Of a stretch of 64,000 nucleotides of DNA, positions 47,704 to 58,640 are shown piece after piece; the stretch's first letter is position 1, and the number at the start of each line of letters is the position of its first letter. The position numbers and the translations under genes are program-made. Origin of the DNA: Ascarosepion bandense (Eukaryota > Mollusca > Cephalopoda > Sepiida > Sepiidae); NCBI GenBank assembly GCA_037127315.1, contig JBBBDQ010000310.1:939001-1003000 (forward strand), read 5' to 3'. The notes beneath the pieces were generated by a model. That model was given only the letters and a program-made list of their open reading frames with translations, made no database searches and was not told the origin of the DNA.

Positions 47704-48300
47704 GTGAAGTTTGAAATAAAGGACAACATTAAACCAGTGTTCAAATCGAAAAGGAAAGTTCCCTTTGTATCATTAGAGGCGATAGACAAAGAATTGCAAA
47801 GACTGGAGAAAAATGGAGTTATTAAAAAAGTAGCTTATTCGGACTGGACTTCGCCTACGGTCTATGTAAAGAAGAAGAATAATAAAATAAGAGTGTGTGT
47901 GCAGATTTTTCGACCGGAGTAAACGAATGCTTAAAAGATCACAAGTATCCACTCCCCACACCAGAGGAGATATTTTCAAAGTTAAATGGAGGAAAGATCT
48001 TTTCAAAGATAGATCTGTCAGAAGCATATCTACAAGTTAAGGTCGAGGAAGGATGTTCAAAGTATTTGACAATAAACACACATAGAGGATTATAGAGATT
48101 GAAACGTCTACCGTTTGGTTTAAAGGTAGCACCTAGTGCATTCCAACAAATCATGGATACTATGTTATCGAGTCTTGATTATGCAATGGCGTACTTAGAT
48201 GACATTTTGATGAAAAGCGAAAGTATAGAAGAGCATAAAACGCATGTCCGCGAATTAGAAATTATGGGTTCAAAGTAGGACCTGAAAAATGCGAGTTTTG
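47704..48300 (+). pseudogene. gypsy reverse transcriptase, broken
   Basis: Domains in order: LEKNGVIKKVAYSDWTSPTV and KKKNNKIRVC, then after a shift in a GT run (about 47891-47899) ADFSTGVNECL, FSKIDLSEAYLQV with the first catalytic Asp (48012-48014), a stop at 48093, LPFGLKVAPSAFQQIMD and YLDD (48192-48203) with the other two catalytic Asp. Catalytic residues remain, but the frame does not. Confidence 0.92.
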
Positions 48301-48301
48301 C

Positions 48302-49255
48302 TTGAACAAGATTGAATATTTAGGTCAAAGTATCGATCGCAAAGGTAGAAAACCTAATCCAAACAGAACTGAAGCAATTAAAAATATGCTTATTCCAGAT
48401 AATGTAACTAAGCTACAGTCATTTCTAGGGTTTGCAAATTATTATAACACCTACATTCCTAATATGCACGACCTAAGTGCACCCTTAAATAAATTATTGG
48501 AAAAAAATAAAAAGTGGTGTTGGACGAAGGAATGCGACGAAGCTTTTGAAAAAATGAAAAAGTGCTTGTTGTCAGATTTGGCGTTAGTGCATTTTGATCC
48601 GAAGAAAGAGTTGATTATAGCAACGGATGCAAGTGAATACGGCATTGGAGCTGTATTGTTACACAAATTCGAGGATGGCGCAATGAAACCTATCGCTCAT
48701 GCTTCGAGAGCGTTGCTTCCAGCAGAAAAAAATTACAGCCAGATAGAAAAGGAAGCACTTGCTATAATTTATGCGGTAAAAAATTCCATAGATTCATTTA
48801 TGGAAGAGAGTTTGTGCTGCAAACCGACCATAAACCGTTATTATCAATATTTGAGTCGAAAAAAGGGTGTACCGATTCATTCAGCGAACAGGCTACAAAG
48901 ATGGTCTGTAATTTTGTTAAATTATAATTTCAAAATGAAATTTATTCCATCTAAAGAAACTGCACTTGCGGATTGTCTGTCAAGACTGATTCCAAAAAAG
49001 CCTGAGTTGCTAGAAGAAACAGTGATAGCGGCGCTGAAAGAAGAAAAGGAATTAAAGAATGTACTAGTAAACACCGTTAGCGTATTACCGGTAACGCCGA
49101 AAGAAATTGAAAAAATGGCGAAAACAGGTGACTATATTGCTAAAATGATTAAGCAAGCGAAAGGAAATAAAAATAAGGGAGGAAAAATTTCACGATTTTC
49201 AATTTGTAATGAGACACTGATGTATGCTCAGAGAGTGGTAATACCAAGGGTGTAA
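48302..49255 (+). pseudogene. gypsy RT thumb/connection and RNase H
   Basis: This 317-codon open stretch covers the RT end (KIEYLGQSIDRKGRKPNP, LQSFLGFANYYNTYIP) and RNase H (IIATDASEYGIGAVL with the catalytic Asp at 48626; AEKNYSQIEKEALAI; TALADCLSR). Within 48782-48866 the frame is shifted and then restored, so the usual TDHKPL block is read out of frame although the nucleotides for it remain. RNase H would remove the RNA template strand during replication. Confidence 0.92.
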
Positions 49256-49261
49256 AAAGAA

Positions 49262-50110
49262 AAGGATTTTAAAAGAATTTCATCTGGGTCATCCTGGCAT
49301 ATCACGAATGAAGTCCTTAATGAGGAGTTATGTGTTCTGGCCTAGAATGGACCAAGATATCGAAGAATTGGTGAAACATTGTAAAGGCTGTCACCAAGCA
49401 GCTAAATCATACCCGTAAAACGGATGTGCCGTGGTCACGAATACATGTTGACTATGCAGGATCAATAAAAGGAGAATATTATCTAATCATGGTGGATAGT
49501 TTTTCCAAATGGCCTGAAGTATATAAATTCAAACGACCAACAGCGGCAAACACGTTAAACGCTTTAAATTAAGTATTTAGCCGGCTGGGGGTACCAAAAA
49601 CAATCGTAAGGGATAACGGTACCATGTTCACAGGATCTGAGTTTAAGAGTTATTGCGAGGCGTTAGCTATGGAACACGTAACGACACCTGCATATAATCC
49701 GAGGTCAAATGGGCAGGCAGAAAGGTTCGTCGATACATTCAAAAGAGCAATGAGAAAAGCGGACGGAATAGACACTGATGATAAAAATATTCAAACTTTT
49801 TTGATGGTGTATAAGATTACACCCAATCACAATATCAATGACAATTTATCACCTGCGGAGGTAATTTATGCAAGAAAGATTAGATTAATCTTTGATAGAC
49901 TATTACCAAAGGAAAGGAAAAAGACCTTGAGAAAACCAAACTCGGATATAAAATATTTCAAAGAAAGCGATAAAGTTTCCTTTAAAACTATCGGTTAGGA
50001 AAGTGTTTGTTGGAAGACGGAATAGTAAATCGGAGAATCGGTAAAGTGATCTATAAAGTGCAAAGACAGGAGTTTATCTGCAAAATTTAACCTAAATCAG
50101 TTAAGACCCC
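49262..50110 (+). pseudogene. gypsy integrase, broken
   Basis: The HHCC zinc-binding domain is present (FHLGHPG; HCKGCHQ, with His codons 49281 and 49290 and Cys codons 49380 and 49389). The catalytic core has HVDYAG (Asp 49450), RDNGTMFTG (Asp 49612) and NGQAERF (Glu 49720). The last two are 36 codons apart, which is the D,D-35-E spacing of retroviral-type integrases. In-frame breaks occur between these domains and after 49998. It would insert the cDNA with the 5-bp duplication seen. Confidence 0.92.
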
Positions 50111-50115
50111 GATTC

Positions 50116-50313
50116 GTGGAAATCGTCAGTAAGGAATATGAGATACCAATGGAGGTTGTATACGTTACGTTTGAAATTAAACCACCCGCGAACGTGGAAG
50201 TACCGATGGAGGTAACTAATGATTCTCCTGAAAGTGGGGACACAAGAAGAAGTAAGAGAAAAAGAAACAAAACAAAACACCTATACCCAGATCCCAAAAG
50301 AAAAAAATATTGA
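50116..50313 (+). pseudogene. gypsy Pol C-terminal tail
   Basis: An open frame continues the integrase C-terminus (MEIVSKEYEIPMEVV) into an acidic then basic tail with TRRSKRKRNKTKHLYP before the stop. It lies just upstream of the polypurine tract. The basic KR run could be a nuclear signal; this is inference. Confidence 0.6.
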
Positions 50314-50334
50314 GCAAAATTCCACGAAGAATTT

Positions 50335-50348
50335 AGCTCGGGGGTAGG
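50335..50348 (+). promoter_or_regulatory. polypurine-type tract before the 3' LTR
   Basis: AGCTCGGGGGTAGG directly precedes the LTR start TGTTGTAG and is the expected plus-strand primer position. Confidence 0.75.
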
Positions 50349-50642
50349 TGTTGTAGAGGAACATCCTATCCTACCCCGGAATAGATATGGTCTAGTCTAT
50401 AAAAGACTGTGACTGAGAGCATATGTCACTATACGTCAGCATACGTCACTAGACGGACGCATAGGTCATAGGCGGAGACATTTGCTACTTGATCGTTATT
50501 CATGTTATTATTCGTTGATTGTTCTTGTACGTCTATTGGTTTATTGTACTGTTGTATAATAAATCTCTTCTAATCTATCTTCAGTGTAAAGTATTATTCT
50601 TACACTATTCTTTTCCCTGATACTCCTTCCCGGGATATATCA
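50349..50642 (+). repeat. 3' LTR (intact)
   Basis: 294 bp, TGTTGTAG...ATATATCA. It has TATAAAAG at 50398-50405, a cluster of tacgtca-type motifs at about 50421-50480, and AATAAA at 50558-50563. The target duplication GGTAT follows. Confidence 0.95.
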
Positions 50643-50647
50643 GGTAT

Positions 50648-51000
50648 AAAGAGTGTTTTATAATACTTAATGCAGTAATCGTACACCGTAATACGTCTGT
50701 CCATAATTTCGGCTTAAAGAATGAAGTTTTGATTAAAAGAGAAATTACTTTCTTAAGGTTGAAACGTACTGAAAGTTTACTAATTTACGTTCGAGGTCAT
50801 ACAACCTATCTTTTTTCCTAGCAAAACTACCGCTGATACAGTGTAGGATAACTGCTGTTATATGAACGCATTTTACAGCGTTCGGATTACAGGTCTTCAC
50901 AAATTGAAAGGTTGCGGTGTCTTCACAAATTAAAAGGTTGCGGTATTTCTGGACAATTTGTAAACTGATTCAGTCTTTCTTATCAAAATATAACTATTTA
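50648..51000. other. intergenic DNA, nothing recognised
   Basis: A short direct repeat of ggt-ttcacaaatt-aaaggttgcggt lies at about 50893-50945. Confidence 0.45.
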
Positions 51001-51760
51001 CATTAGTGCTAGTAAGTTTGATCAATTCAATTCGGTCAAATTGGCAGTTGATCTAAAAAACGATCGACGTTATGTTTTTACCTGGGGCAAGGAATATCTT
51101 ATTAATTTTAACACTTTGAAAACGAAACTGCTCTCTATTAATCAGCTGAGACAACCATTTTTACCTTTCATCTGTATCTGGTAGACAATTTTTCTCACCA
51201 GAAACTTACATATTTATAAGTCCATACTTTGAATACTGCTGACCATATGGTTCGATGCCCCTACTGTATATTTAGAGATTCTTGATAAAATTCAAGGAAT
51301 AATCTGCATTGTCATTGATCCTGGCCTGGCATCTCTGCTTTGGTCACTTTTTCACCGTCTTAATGTAGCTTCCCTATGTCTTTTCTATAATTACTTTCAT
51401 AGTAAATGTTCCGATTATCTATGCTGTGTGATACCTAGACTATCAATGTAAGCGCAGTAGAAGATTGGCGGCAGGTTCGCATCATTCTACAGATGAATTG
51501 GCTAGATGTAAGTTCTATGCTAACAGTTTCTTTTCTCATACTTTTCGCTTGTGGAACACACTTCCGACTTCTTACTTTCGCGTCAAAATTGATCTTCAAA
51601 AATTTAAATGCAATGTCAATCTTTATCTTTTGTCTTCTTAGTTTTGTTCTTTTATTCTTCTCCCTCCTTCAAAATGTTTTCTTTTTCTCATATTCTTTTA
51701 CGCTCAGTATCACCCTGCGTCTTAATGACTTTATGTTTTGATTGGAGTCAAATTATTAAA
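51001..51760 (+). mobile_element. LINE ORF2 3' fragment (same family as 14.2 and 54.2 kb)
   Basis: Nucleotide and translated blocks match the other copies: ttaacactttgaaaacgaaactgct (FNTLKTKLL), ISPYFEYC, LEILDKIQGIICIVIDP and VASLCLFYNYFH, plus the FFSHTFRLWNTLP-like end at about 51530-51570. Frames are broken. Confidence 0.8.
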
Positions 51761-52889
51761 CAAAATAAGCAATTTTTTTACTAAAATTTACAATTAAAGA
51801 GTTGTGGCCTTATTATATGTACTTAGTTTGTTTTTTAACAACTTGTACAGATATCTACACACACATAACAAAATGTTACTCGAATTGTCTGTCCTACATT
51901 CGAATTTCAATTATGTATGAACACACTAACTGCGATAACCCCAATCTTTGTGATAAGCAAGCAGAATATTTACGAATTAATTGTAATTTTTCTTTTATTA
52001 TGCAAACATTAACAAATAGAGGATTATAAAAAGAAATGAATTTTTAAAAAAAAGAAGACAAATGCAGTTGTCATGTTGGAGTAGTAATCCAAGATATTGT
52101 GACCAAAGACTTGTATTTAATATGTTTTTCTTACCTTCAAACAAATTTTGAAAATTCTTTCTGAAATTCGACTAGATATTGAATTTTGAGAGCAGAAAAA
52201 ACTTAAAAGTGTTACCTTTTCTAATATTGTATGTTAATTCAGTTGTATCTAATTCTTGTATTCGTTTTATGTTATTTTCATAACTTTTTGTCGTAATTTC
52301 AAATGTCACCTTCTTCAGTTGCTAATGAAAATAACAAATTAGATTTTCCATTGAATAATTAACTATAAAGTTTTGACATTTACTCCAAATTTATATTGTT
52401 TAGGATTATACTGATTTTTAAAATTCTTCTTTGTAAATCTAAATATGTTTGCCTTCAACAGGAAAGAAATATCATAATAATCGATAATTGATGAACAAAT
52501 CTAACGCTAAAAACTTTTTAAAGTAAAATTAATTCCTTTCTTTAGTAATTACACGCGATTAAACATAAAAACTGGACATTTTTTTCATATTCATTTATAA
52601 TGCAAAGTAATTTGATTCGTATTTTTATGTAGATAAATGTTCGTTTAGTTTGTTTCTATGCCAAAGATAATTTTACCCCTTTTGTCAGAATCAATATCGA
52701 TGTCATAAGTTTAATTTTCGTAAAAGTAAATTGTTTTTCTTTATTTTGTATAATTATTCAGTCAAAACGAAAATAAGATTTTGTTGGATATTGAAAAAAA
52801 AGAAAATAATTTCAAGTATTAGCATAAATTTCGTACTCTTTTCAAATATATATATATATATATATTGGTCATAAATCACCAATTTGGCA
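51761..52889. other. upstream region of the transporter gene, AT-rich
   Basis: (TA)n at about 52845-52866 just before the start codon. No promoter element or upstream exon can be named with confidence. Confidence 0.45.
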
Positions 52890-53039
52890 ATGGCTAACAG
52901 CGATGAGATAAAATTGGAACCGTTATGTTCGAAAAATGATCAGGAACAAAGCAGCAAGTTCTTTAAAACCGAAAACAAATTGCAGTACAGTGTCTTGGAC
53001 AATCCACCATGTATTCTAATTACCAGTTTGGCAATGCAG
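52890..53039 (+). CDS. SLC23-type nucleobase/ascorbate transporter, first coding exon
   Basis: Fifty codons start at ATG 52890 (MANSDEIKLEPL) and end CILITSLAMQ before a gtaaga donor at 53040. The segment LQYSVLDNPP is the conserved lead-in to transmembrane helix 1 of SLC23 (SVCT/nucleobase-ascorbate) transporters, which carry ascorbate or nucleobases across the plasma membrane. The N-terminus is short, acidic to polar and cytosolic, as is usual. This ATG is the first in frame and lies just after a (TA) repeat ending about 52866; an upstream non-coding exon cannot be excluded. The exon ends in phase 0, matching 59785. The family motif usually has Trp after PP; here it is Cys. Confidence 0.8.
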
Positions 53040-53639
53040 GTAAGATTCTAATACTTAAAAAGAAGATTTTCATTAAATTTTAGAAAAAGTGTATAATATT
53101 TCCTGTAGTTTCATTACTTTCCGTAAGTCGTTTTGAAAGGTACATACGTTCTTATTGAAATGTTTCCCTACCCAAAGAAAATTTCAATGAATTTAGTAAC
53201 GTTTTACGAATACAGAAAATGTTAAATGTTTAACATTTCTTGTAGTAAATTGGTCTTGGAATACATTTACTTTTATATAGGGTAGAATATATTAGATTAT
53301 TCTAATTGCAACTGTGCATCAAGCACATTAGACCATATCCAGGAGAGGTTTCGTTAAATCTCCATCATAAAATGCTCTGATATATAACATTTGATTAAAT
53401 GCCTTCATATACATGCATATATGTCTTTATGTACCTATGTATATGTGAAATATATATATATATATGTGTGTATAAAATTTCAAATAGAATATATTTCTAA
53501 AAGTACAATATGAACAAAGACAAAAGAAAAACTTATCTTAACTGACGTGTTTCGTCCTCTATGTGAGGTAAATGCAAGGATTTTATTTTTAACAAGTAGT
53601 TATGAACAAGAGCAAAAATATTATTTTTTCAAATTTTTT

Positions 53640-53975
53640 AAATTGAAGAAACGTTCATAAACATTCATCAAGTTAGCTGAAAAGTCGAAGTAAGTTGGCA
53701 GAACGCTAAGTGACATAATTTAATGTCTAATAAAGGAAAGCGAGTAAACGATGCTCTTTAAATTTTTTATACGAATTAATATTGAAATTATTTTAGTTTG
53801 GGTTTAATTCATGTGTTATATATTTTAAATACCATGAGGCCATGAATTTAACAGTTTTCTTTTAATTTTTCAACATTTTCATGTATGTCGAATTTTGAGA
53901 GTAGTAATTCTTTCATGAATGGGTATATTTTTTTAATCCAGAGCAAAGATTTATATTTTGATAAAATTTGATAGC
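53640..53975. repeat. left arm of ~300-bp inverted repeat
   Basis: The reverse complement lies at about 56430-56800. Shared stretches include gctaagtgacat, taatgtctaataaa, aattaatattgaaattattt and ttttaaataccatgagg. The arms are roughly 80% alike and enclose the LINE at 54.2-56.2 kb. Confidence 0.82.
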
Positions 53976-54108
53976 ACTCTCGACAATTTTCTGTTTAAGT
54001 TACTTTCTCTTTTAATAAGTGTGGCATTCGTTAAATCAAAGTTCTGGTTAAATTTATTTCTATGTATAGCTAATGTATTTGATAAATTGATGTATATAAT
54101 ACCCCTTT

Positions 54109-54133
54109 TTGTATATATATATATATATATATA
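54109..54133. repeat. (TA)n microsatellite
   Basis: About 12 TA units. Confidence 0.93.
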
Positions 54134-54159
54134 CGCTTTTTCTCTTTAGACCAAGAACC

Positions 54160-56165
54160 TCCTACCAACAGAATATCTTTCTGTTATCAATGAGCGGATC
54201 GGGATTCGTTCCGTGATTTTCTTCGTGGCGTCCCTTGGAACGAATTTTTTAATCTTCCAATTCAAAGGTGTGCCTTTGAGATCTCCTTCTGAGTGCAAGT
54301 TGGCATCGATACTTTCATTCTAGCAAGGAAATTCTCAGTTAAATCGCGTTCATCTCCTTGATTCTTACCTTAATGCTCGGCAGATATTGCCCACAGGAAT
54401 CACTTCTTCCGGCTGTACCGAAGTGTCACGTCTGATTACAATAAACGCTTCTTTGTAATAAGTGCAAACGTGTCCTAAATGAAGCAAAGTTGTTGTTTGC
54501 TGAGTGAAACAACGTATAGCATCTCGCGTGTTCAATTCTAGAGAGTATTGACGGCTCTGCAAAAGTGCATTGAGCAACAGCAAACACTCAATCTCTCCTC
54601 TATTCAGTAAATTGAAAGTCCTGACATCTACAGCAAACAAGGTTGAATGCTTTGATCGGAAATCTTTAACACTTGACTCATCTGGAGTAGCCACACCCGA
54701 TTTCCAGCCTAGAACAAAGGCTCTACTGAGTGATAACCCCGTCTCTGGTTTCGGACATCATTTCTAAATTAGACTTACATAAGGAAAGCGGAGGTGATCG
54801 AATTCCAGCCGTCGTCCTCAAAAAATTTTCCTTGAGCTGGCTTCAGTCGTCTACAAACTATACAACTATTGCCTCTTTCTGCTTTTCAAATTGTTGGAAG
54901 ACCGCATCCTGTTTTTTAGAACACTGGAGAACCCTCTGACCCCTCTAAATATTGCCCTATTAGCCTCTTGCCGTTTTTTCGACAAAGTATTTGAGGTTCA
55001 AATCAATGCTGGGGTCGTTAAGCATCTCACCTCACAGGACCTACTCTCTGACAAACAATATGGCTTCCGCTTCGCCAGGTATGCTGACCTTCTACGCAAA
55101 CTACAGGACTACGATATTACAGGACGATTGTTTGATTTGATTCAACTGTTCATATAAAATCGTGAAATGAAGGTTGTTTTGAGTGCGCTTCCAATTCATT
55201 TCACACGAAAGTTGATGCCTCTCAAGGCTCTATACTAGGCTCTACGCTATTTTTTATCTGCATCAATGACCTTCCTGATGTCATAAGTTTCCAAATAGGC
55301 ATTTATGCAGATGAAACCACCATTTACTCTCGTCTCAAGATGAAATCTGTCAAAGTATACCTGGCTGCTGCACTTGAAAAGAACCTCTTACAGTGGTTAA
55401 CTGGTGCAAGAATTAGCTTGTAAATTTGAATACCTCCAAAACAAAACTGCTCTTCTTTAACAAGCATAGAGAAACTCCCGGCCCGTCATCAGCATTGATG
55501 ATGCTAACCGCCCGGAGGGCAACATACTGCGCCTTCTTCTCCTGGCTTTTTTTAAAGTGGAACGTCTACATCGAATCCATAGCTGCATCTACTACAAGGA
55601 AAGTTAGGTTAATGTGTCGTGTCAGAAGGTTTTCTCTTCAAAATCTATCTTGCACATTTATAAATTTACTATTCATCCGTGCATTGAATACTGTTGCCAT
55701 ATCTGGTCGAATGCTCCTGTTATTACTTTTGAGGTTCTCGATAAAATCCAAAGAAGGATCTGCAATGTAATCGGTCCTGACTTGGCATCTCGGCTTCAGT
55801 CACTTTCTCACCAACGGTAACGTGACTTCCCTTTGTTTTTTCTACAAATATTTTTATAGCTACTGCTCTGGTGACCTTTTTTCCCTGGTACCCTGTCTAC
55901 GTGAATTTAAGCGTGCTACTAGATTGGCATCTAGGTTCTACCTTTTTACCGTTGAAATAGTTAAATGTAACCGGCGTTACTATTCCAAGAATTTCTTTTG
56001 CTCGCAATTCCTGACTGTGGAACTCTCTTCCGTTCACTTGCTTTCCTGATAACTATAATCTTCAAAAGTGTTAATACTACGTCAATCGCATCTTCTATCT
56101 TCTTGAATTCCGTTCATCTTTTATCCTTTCTTTAATTCTCCCCTATACCCAGTCTTTTCAAGTTT
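54160..56165 (+). mobile_element. LINE (Jockey/CR1-like) with internal RT deletion
   Basis: + strand frames: FRDFLRGVPWNEFFNLPIQ (linker), ASCRFFDKVFEVQIN, DLLSDKQYGFRFARYADLL joined directly to RKLQDYDITGRLF, then IGIYADETTIYSRL, IHPCIEYCCHIWSNA, LDKIQRRICNVIGPD and NVTSLCFFYKYF. The join skips the catalytic FD-FDKVWH block, with a short LLRKL-like match at the join. The YADD box reads YADE (Glu codon 55313-55315). It is dead, in intron 1 of the transporter gene, sense orientation. Confidence 0.87.
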
Positions 56166-56429
56166 CCTTAATGTATTGTGAGGAGCAGTTCTGGCAATTT
56201 ATTTTACTGCTTCAGAATTATTATTGATACCAGTATTTTGGGTTCTGGTCATATCCATAATAGTTTCGGGTGTGGTTGTTATTATGTTGATGTTGTTTAA
56301 TTCTACAATTTTCTAATATCCTTATAATTTTATCTTCAATGCTATGATACAAAATATACAACTGCAAAAATATAACAAGATTATTAACAATAATAACAAT
56401 GACAATAAACTAGATAGAAGCAGACACAA

Positions 56430-56800
56430 TACTAACTCCATAATATCCACTATCAAAAATGATTTAGCAACATCAAAATAAGTCTAAATCTGCGCTCCGT
56501 ATTTTATAAAATTCCTGAAAGAATTACTGCCCTCACAATCCAACGTACATGACGAAGAAAATCTTGAAAAATTACAGGAAAACTGTTAAATTCATGACCT
56601 CATGGTATTTAAAATATGAATTAATGAATTCATCCAAAACTAAAATAATTTCAATATTAATTTGTATTAAAAAAAAAACTTTAAAGAACGTTGTTTACAA
56701 ACTTTCGTTTATTAGACATTAAAGTATGTCACTTAGCGGACTTCATAATTTACCACGGTTTTTCTGTTAACTTGTTAAATATTTATGGGAATTTCTTAAA
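56430..56800. repeat. right arm of ~300-bp inverted repeat
   Basis: Inverted partner of 53640-53975. Further outwards (56800-57050) no match was seen. Confidence 0.82.
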
Positions 56801-57059
56801 TTTAAAAGTTGTGAAAAACTAATTACATTTTTTCAGTTAAAAATATAAAAAAAATGTCCCTATTTTTTATAGTTAAAAATATAAAGACTGTTCATAGTTT
56901 TATTTTCCTGGGCGCTTTCGTCCAGTGCTGTAGCGTGTTGTATTCTGTACAGTTATTCTCCGTGTGTTGTACTACATAGTAGTTTTTACTGTATGAAGAT
57001 TCTTGTGGAAGAGCGAACATTTCCAGCAGTCATGCGCCATGCGCAGTTGGGTTGGATCA

Positions 57060-57500
57060 CTTCTATTTTTATAAAACACTTAAAACGCCATCTCTGCTAC
57101 TAAAACTCTGATGAAATTATTGTATTAGGCCACGTTAATGCTAAAGTCAATACAGATTGACACACATGGAGTTGCCCAAGAAGATATGGAATTTGAAGAA
57201 TTAATGAAAACGACAATTTTGTACGAATATGAACTTATATCAAATTCTCATTTCAAACACAAAGCAGATCATGTTTCAATGTGGATGCAGCCTCACTGCA
57301 AACAATGGTGCTTTATTGATTATTTCATTGTTCGATACAGGAATATGAAAGGTGTACTTAATGTACGTTCACTGAAAGGTGCTTGACTGCTCGTAAGAGC
57401 TAAACGTCATGTGGCCATTCATCTTATTAATGTTTCAGAACTAAAAGGTGCCACTGTGCAGGAACATTCACAAAAATGTCTCTAATGTATTCAGGATCCC
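57060..57500 (+). mobile_element. RTE-type LINE endonuclease fragment
   Basis: The frame 57138-57383 reads MEFEELMKTTILYEYEL, HADHVSMWMQP-like (KADHVSMWMQPHCKQW) and CFIDYFIVRYRNMKGVLNVR. These match the end of the apurinic endonuclease of RTE-type LINEs (T-W--P-----IDYI--R---). The preceding LGHVNAKV (gaccacgt-aatgctaaagt) is the GDFNAKVG motif out of frame. Truncated on both sides. Confidence 0.78.
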
Positions 57501-58268
57501 TTGTCTTCTTGGCGAGATTAACAAGAATTTTGTAACTAACACATTAAAAGTGATTCTAGGATAAATCAGTTTCTTGAAATTAAGACTAAAATGACATAGG
57601 CATTTCAAACAAATTTTTTACCTGAAAACCACAAAATCCTACGAGAAAATCTTTTTAAAAAAAACAATGCAAAGGTACAAGAATCATGAGAGATAACTGA
57701 TGGAGAACATCGTTTATCAGTTGCAGATAATATTTACTAAGCGTAGCATAGATGTGGCACAAAGCCGAACATGCGGAGCACCCAGTGAGGATCGAACTCA
57801 ATACTCAGTCGTAATTGATCGCGCACGACAATATTGCTACTCATTACATCACGTTGAAATTACTTAAATAATCACAGATATGATTTCTAGAGTCATATTA
57901 AAACAGCTCATGGGCCACAACCTGCTTCAACTTCGATCTAGTCATGAAGAGGAACTTCTTAAATCTACGGAAGAGCAACAGAACTGTCATTTTTCTGATT
58001 TGCAGAATCATGATTCAAGTTAGGACATTAACATCATCATAAATATGGAACAAAGTGCAGTAATTACTGAAATGGATAATATAATGGATAAATAAAGAAA
58101 GACAAACATCAATCGAGAAACTTAAGCCTTATATTTTATGCGTATGTAAGCTTCATAAAAAAGTGAACTTGTTCTGTATTAGAAATTCTGATAGCCTCTT
58201 AAAGTCCACCAAACAGTAAATATGCGAAATCCCTCTTAATAAAGTTAATTCTTGTGTTTTTCTATATC
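57501..58268. other. intronic DNA, possible rest of the RTE fragment
   Basis: Nothing firmly recognised. Confidence 0.4.
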
Positions 58269-58269
58269 G

Positions 58270-58352
58270 ATATCTAGCAAAATATTTTCTACACTGTTCT
58301 ATGACACCTACGCCAGGTCGTTTTGGAACAGTGTAGGAAATATTTTGCTAAA
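58270..58352. mobile_element. short foldback element
   Basis: Arms tagcaaaatattttctacac-tgttc and gaacagtgtaggaaatatttt-gcta (about 25 bp, one mismatch) surround a ~30-bp centre. A single arm recurs at 60336-60365. Confidence 0.82.
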
Positions 58353-58360
58353 TATGTCAG

Positions 58361-58640
58361 GCAGTCAGTTAAGTGCCATACGTGTTACACGCTTGGGTGA
58401 TCATGTCTCGGAAGAGACTTGACTAACTGGGCAAAAGACTTTCCCGCAATAGAAGCTATTACTTTCTGTGGTAGGCTGATTGCCAAATAAGTCTATAAAA
58501 CCCAATCTGCTCTTATATTTAAACCAAAGCGGGAGAAGCGACGGATTCATACCTTTCCCAAGGGTATTTACTCGCAACTGGAATTCGAACTCGGCTCTCC
58601 GAATTCTCGTTCAGAGCCGATAACCACTGCACCACAACGC
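58361..58640 (-). mobile_element. tRNA-derived SINE copy 4, antisense
   Basis: Full length on the minus strand: the head gttgtggtgcagtggttatc with cggctctgaacgaga and the B box gagttcgaattcc, then the body blocks shared with copies 1-3, ending at the cagtcagtta edge (58361 side). It abuts the foldback element at 58270-58352. Confidence 0.9.

Larger units (their letters stand above)
44193..50642 (+). mobile_element. Ty3/gypsy LTR retrotransposon, full length but mutated
   Basis: 6450 bp with target-site duplication GGTAT at 44188-44192 and 50643-50647. The intact 3' LTR is 50349-50642 (294 bp, TG...CA). The 5' LTR is 44193-45951, enlarged by two nested insertions. gag with two CCHC knuckles, protease, RT, RNase H and integrase follow in the Ty3/gypsy order (RT before integrase); no envelope gene is present. 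The polypurine-type tract is at 50335-50348. Stops and frameshifts occur in every domain, so the copy is inactive. It lies 14-21 kb downstream of the channel gene, in sense orientation to both host genes. Confidence 0.95.
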
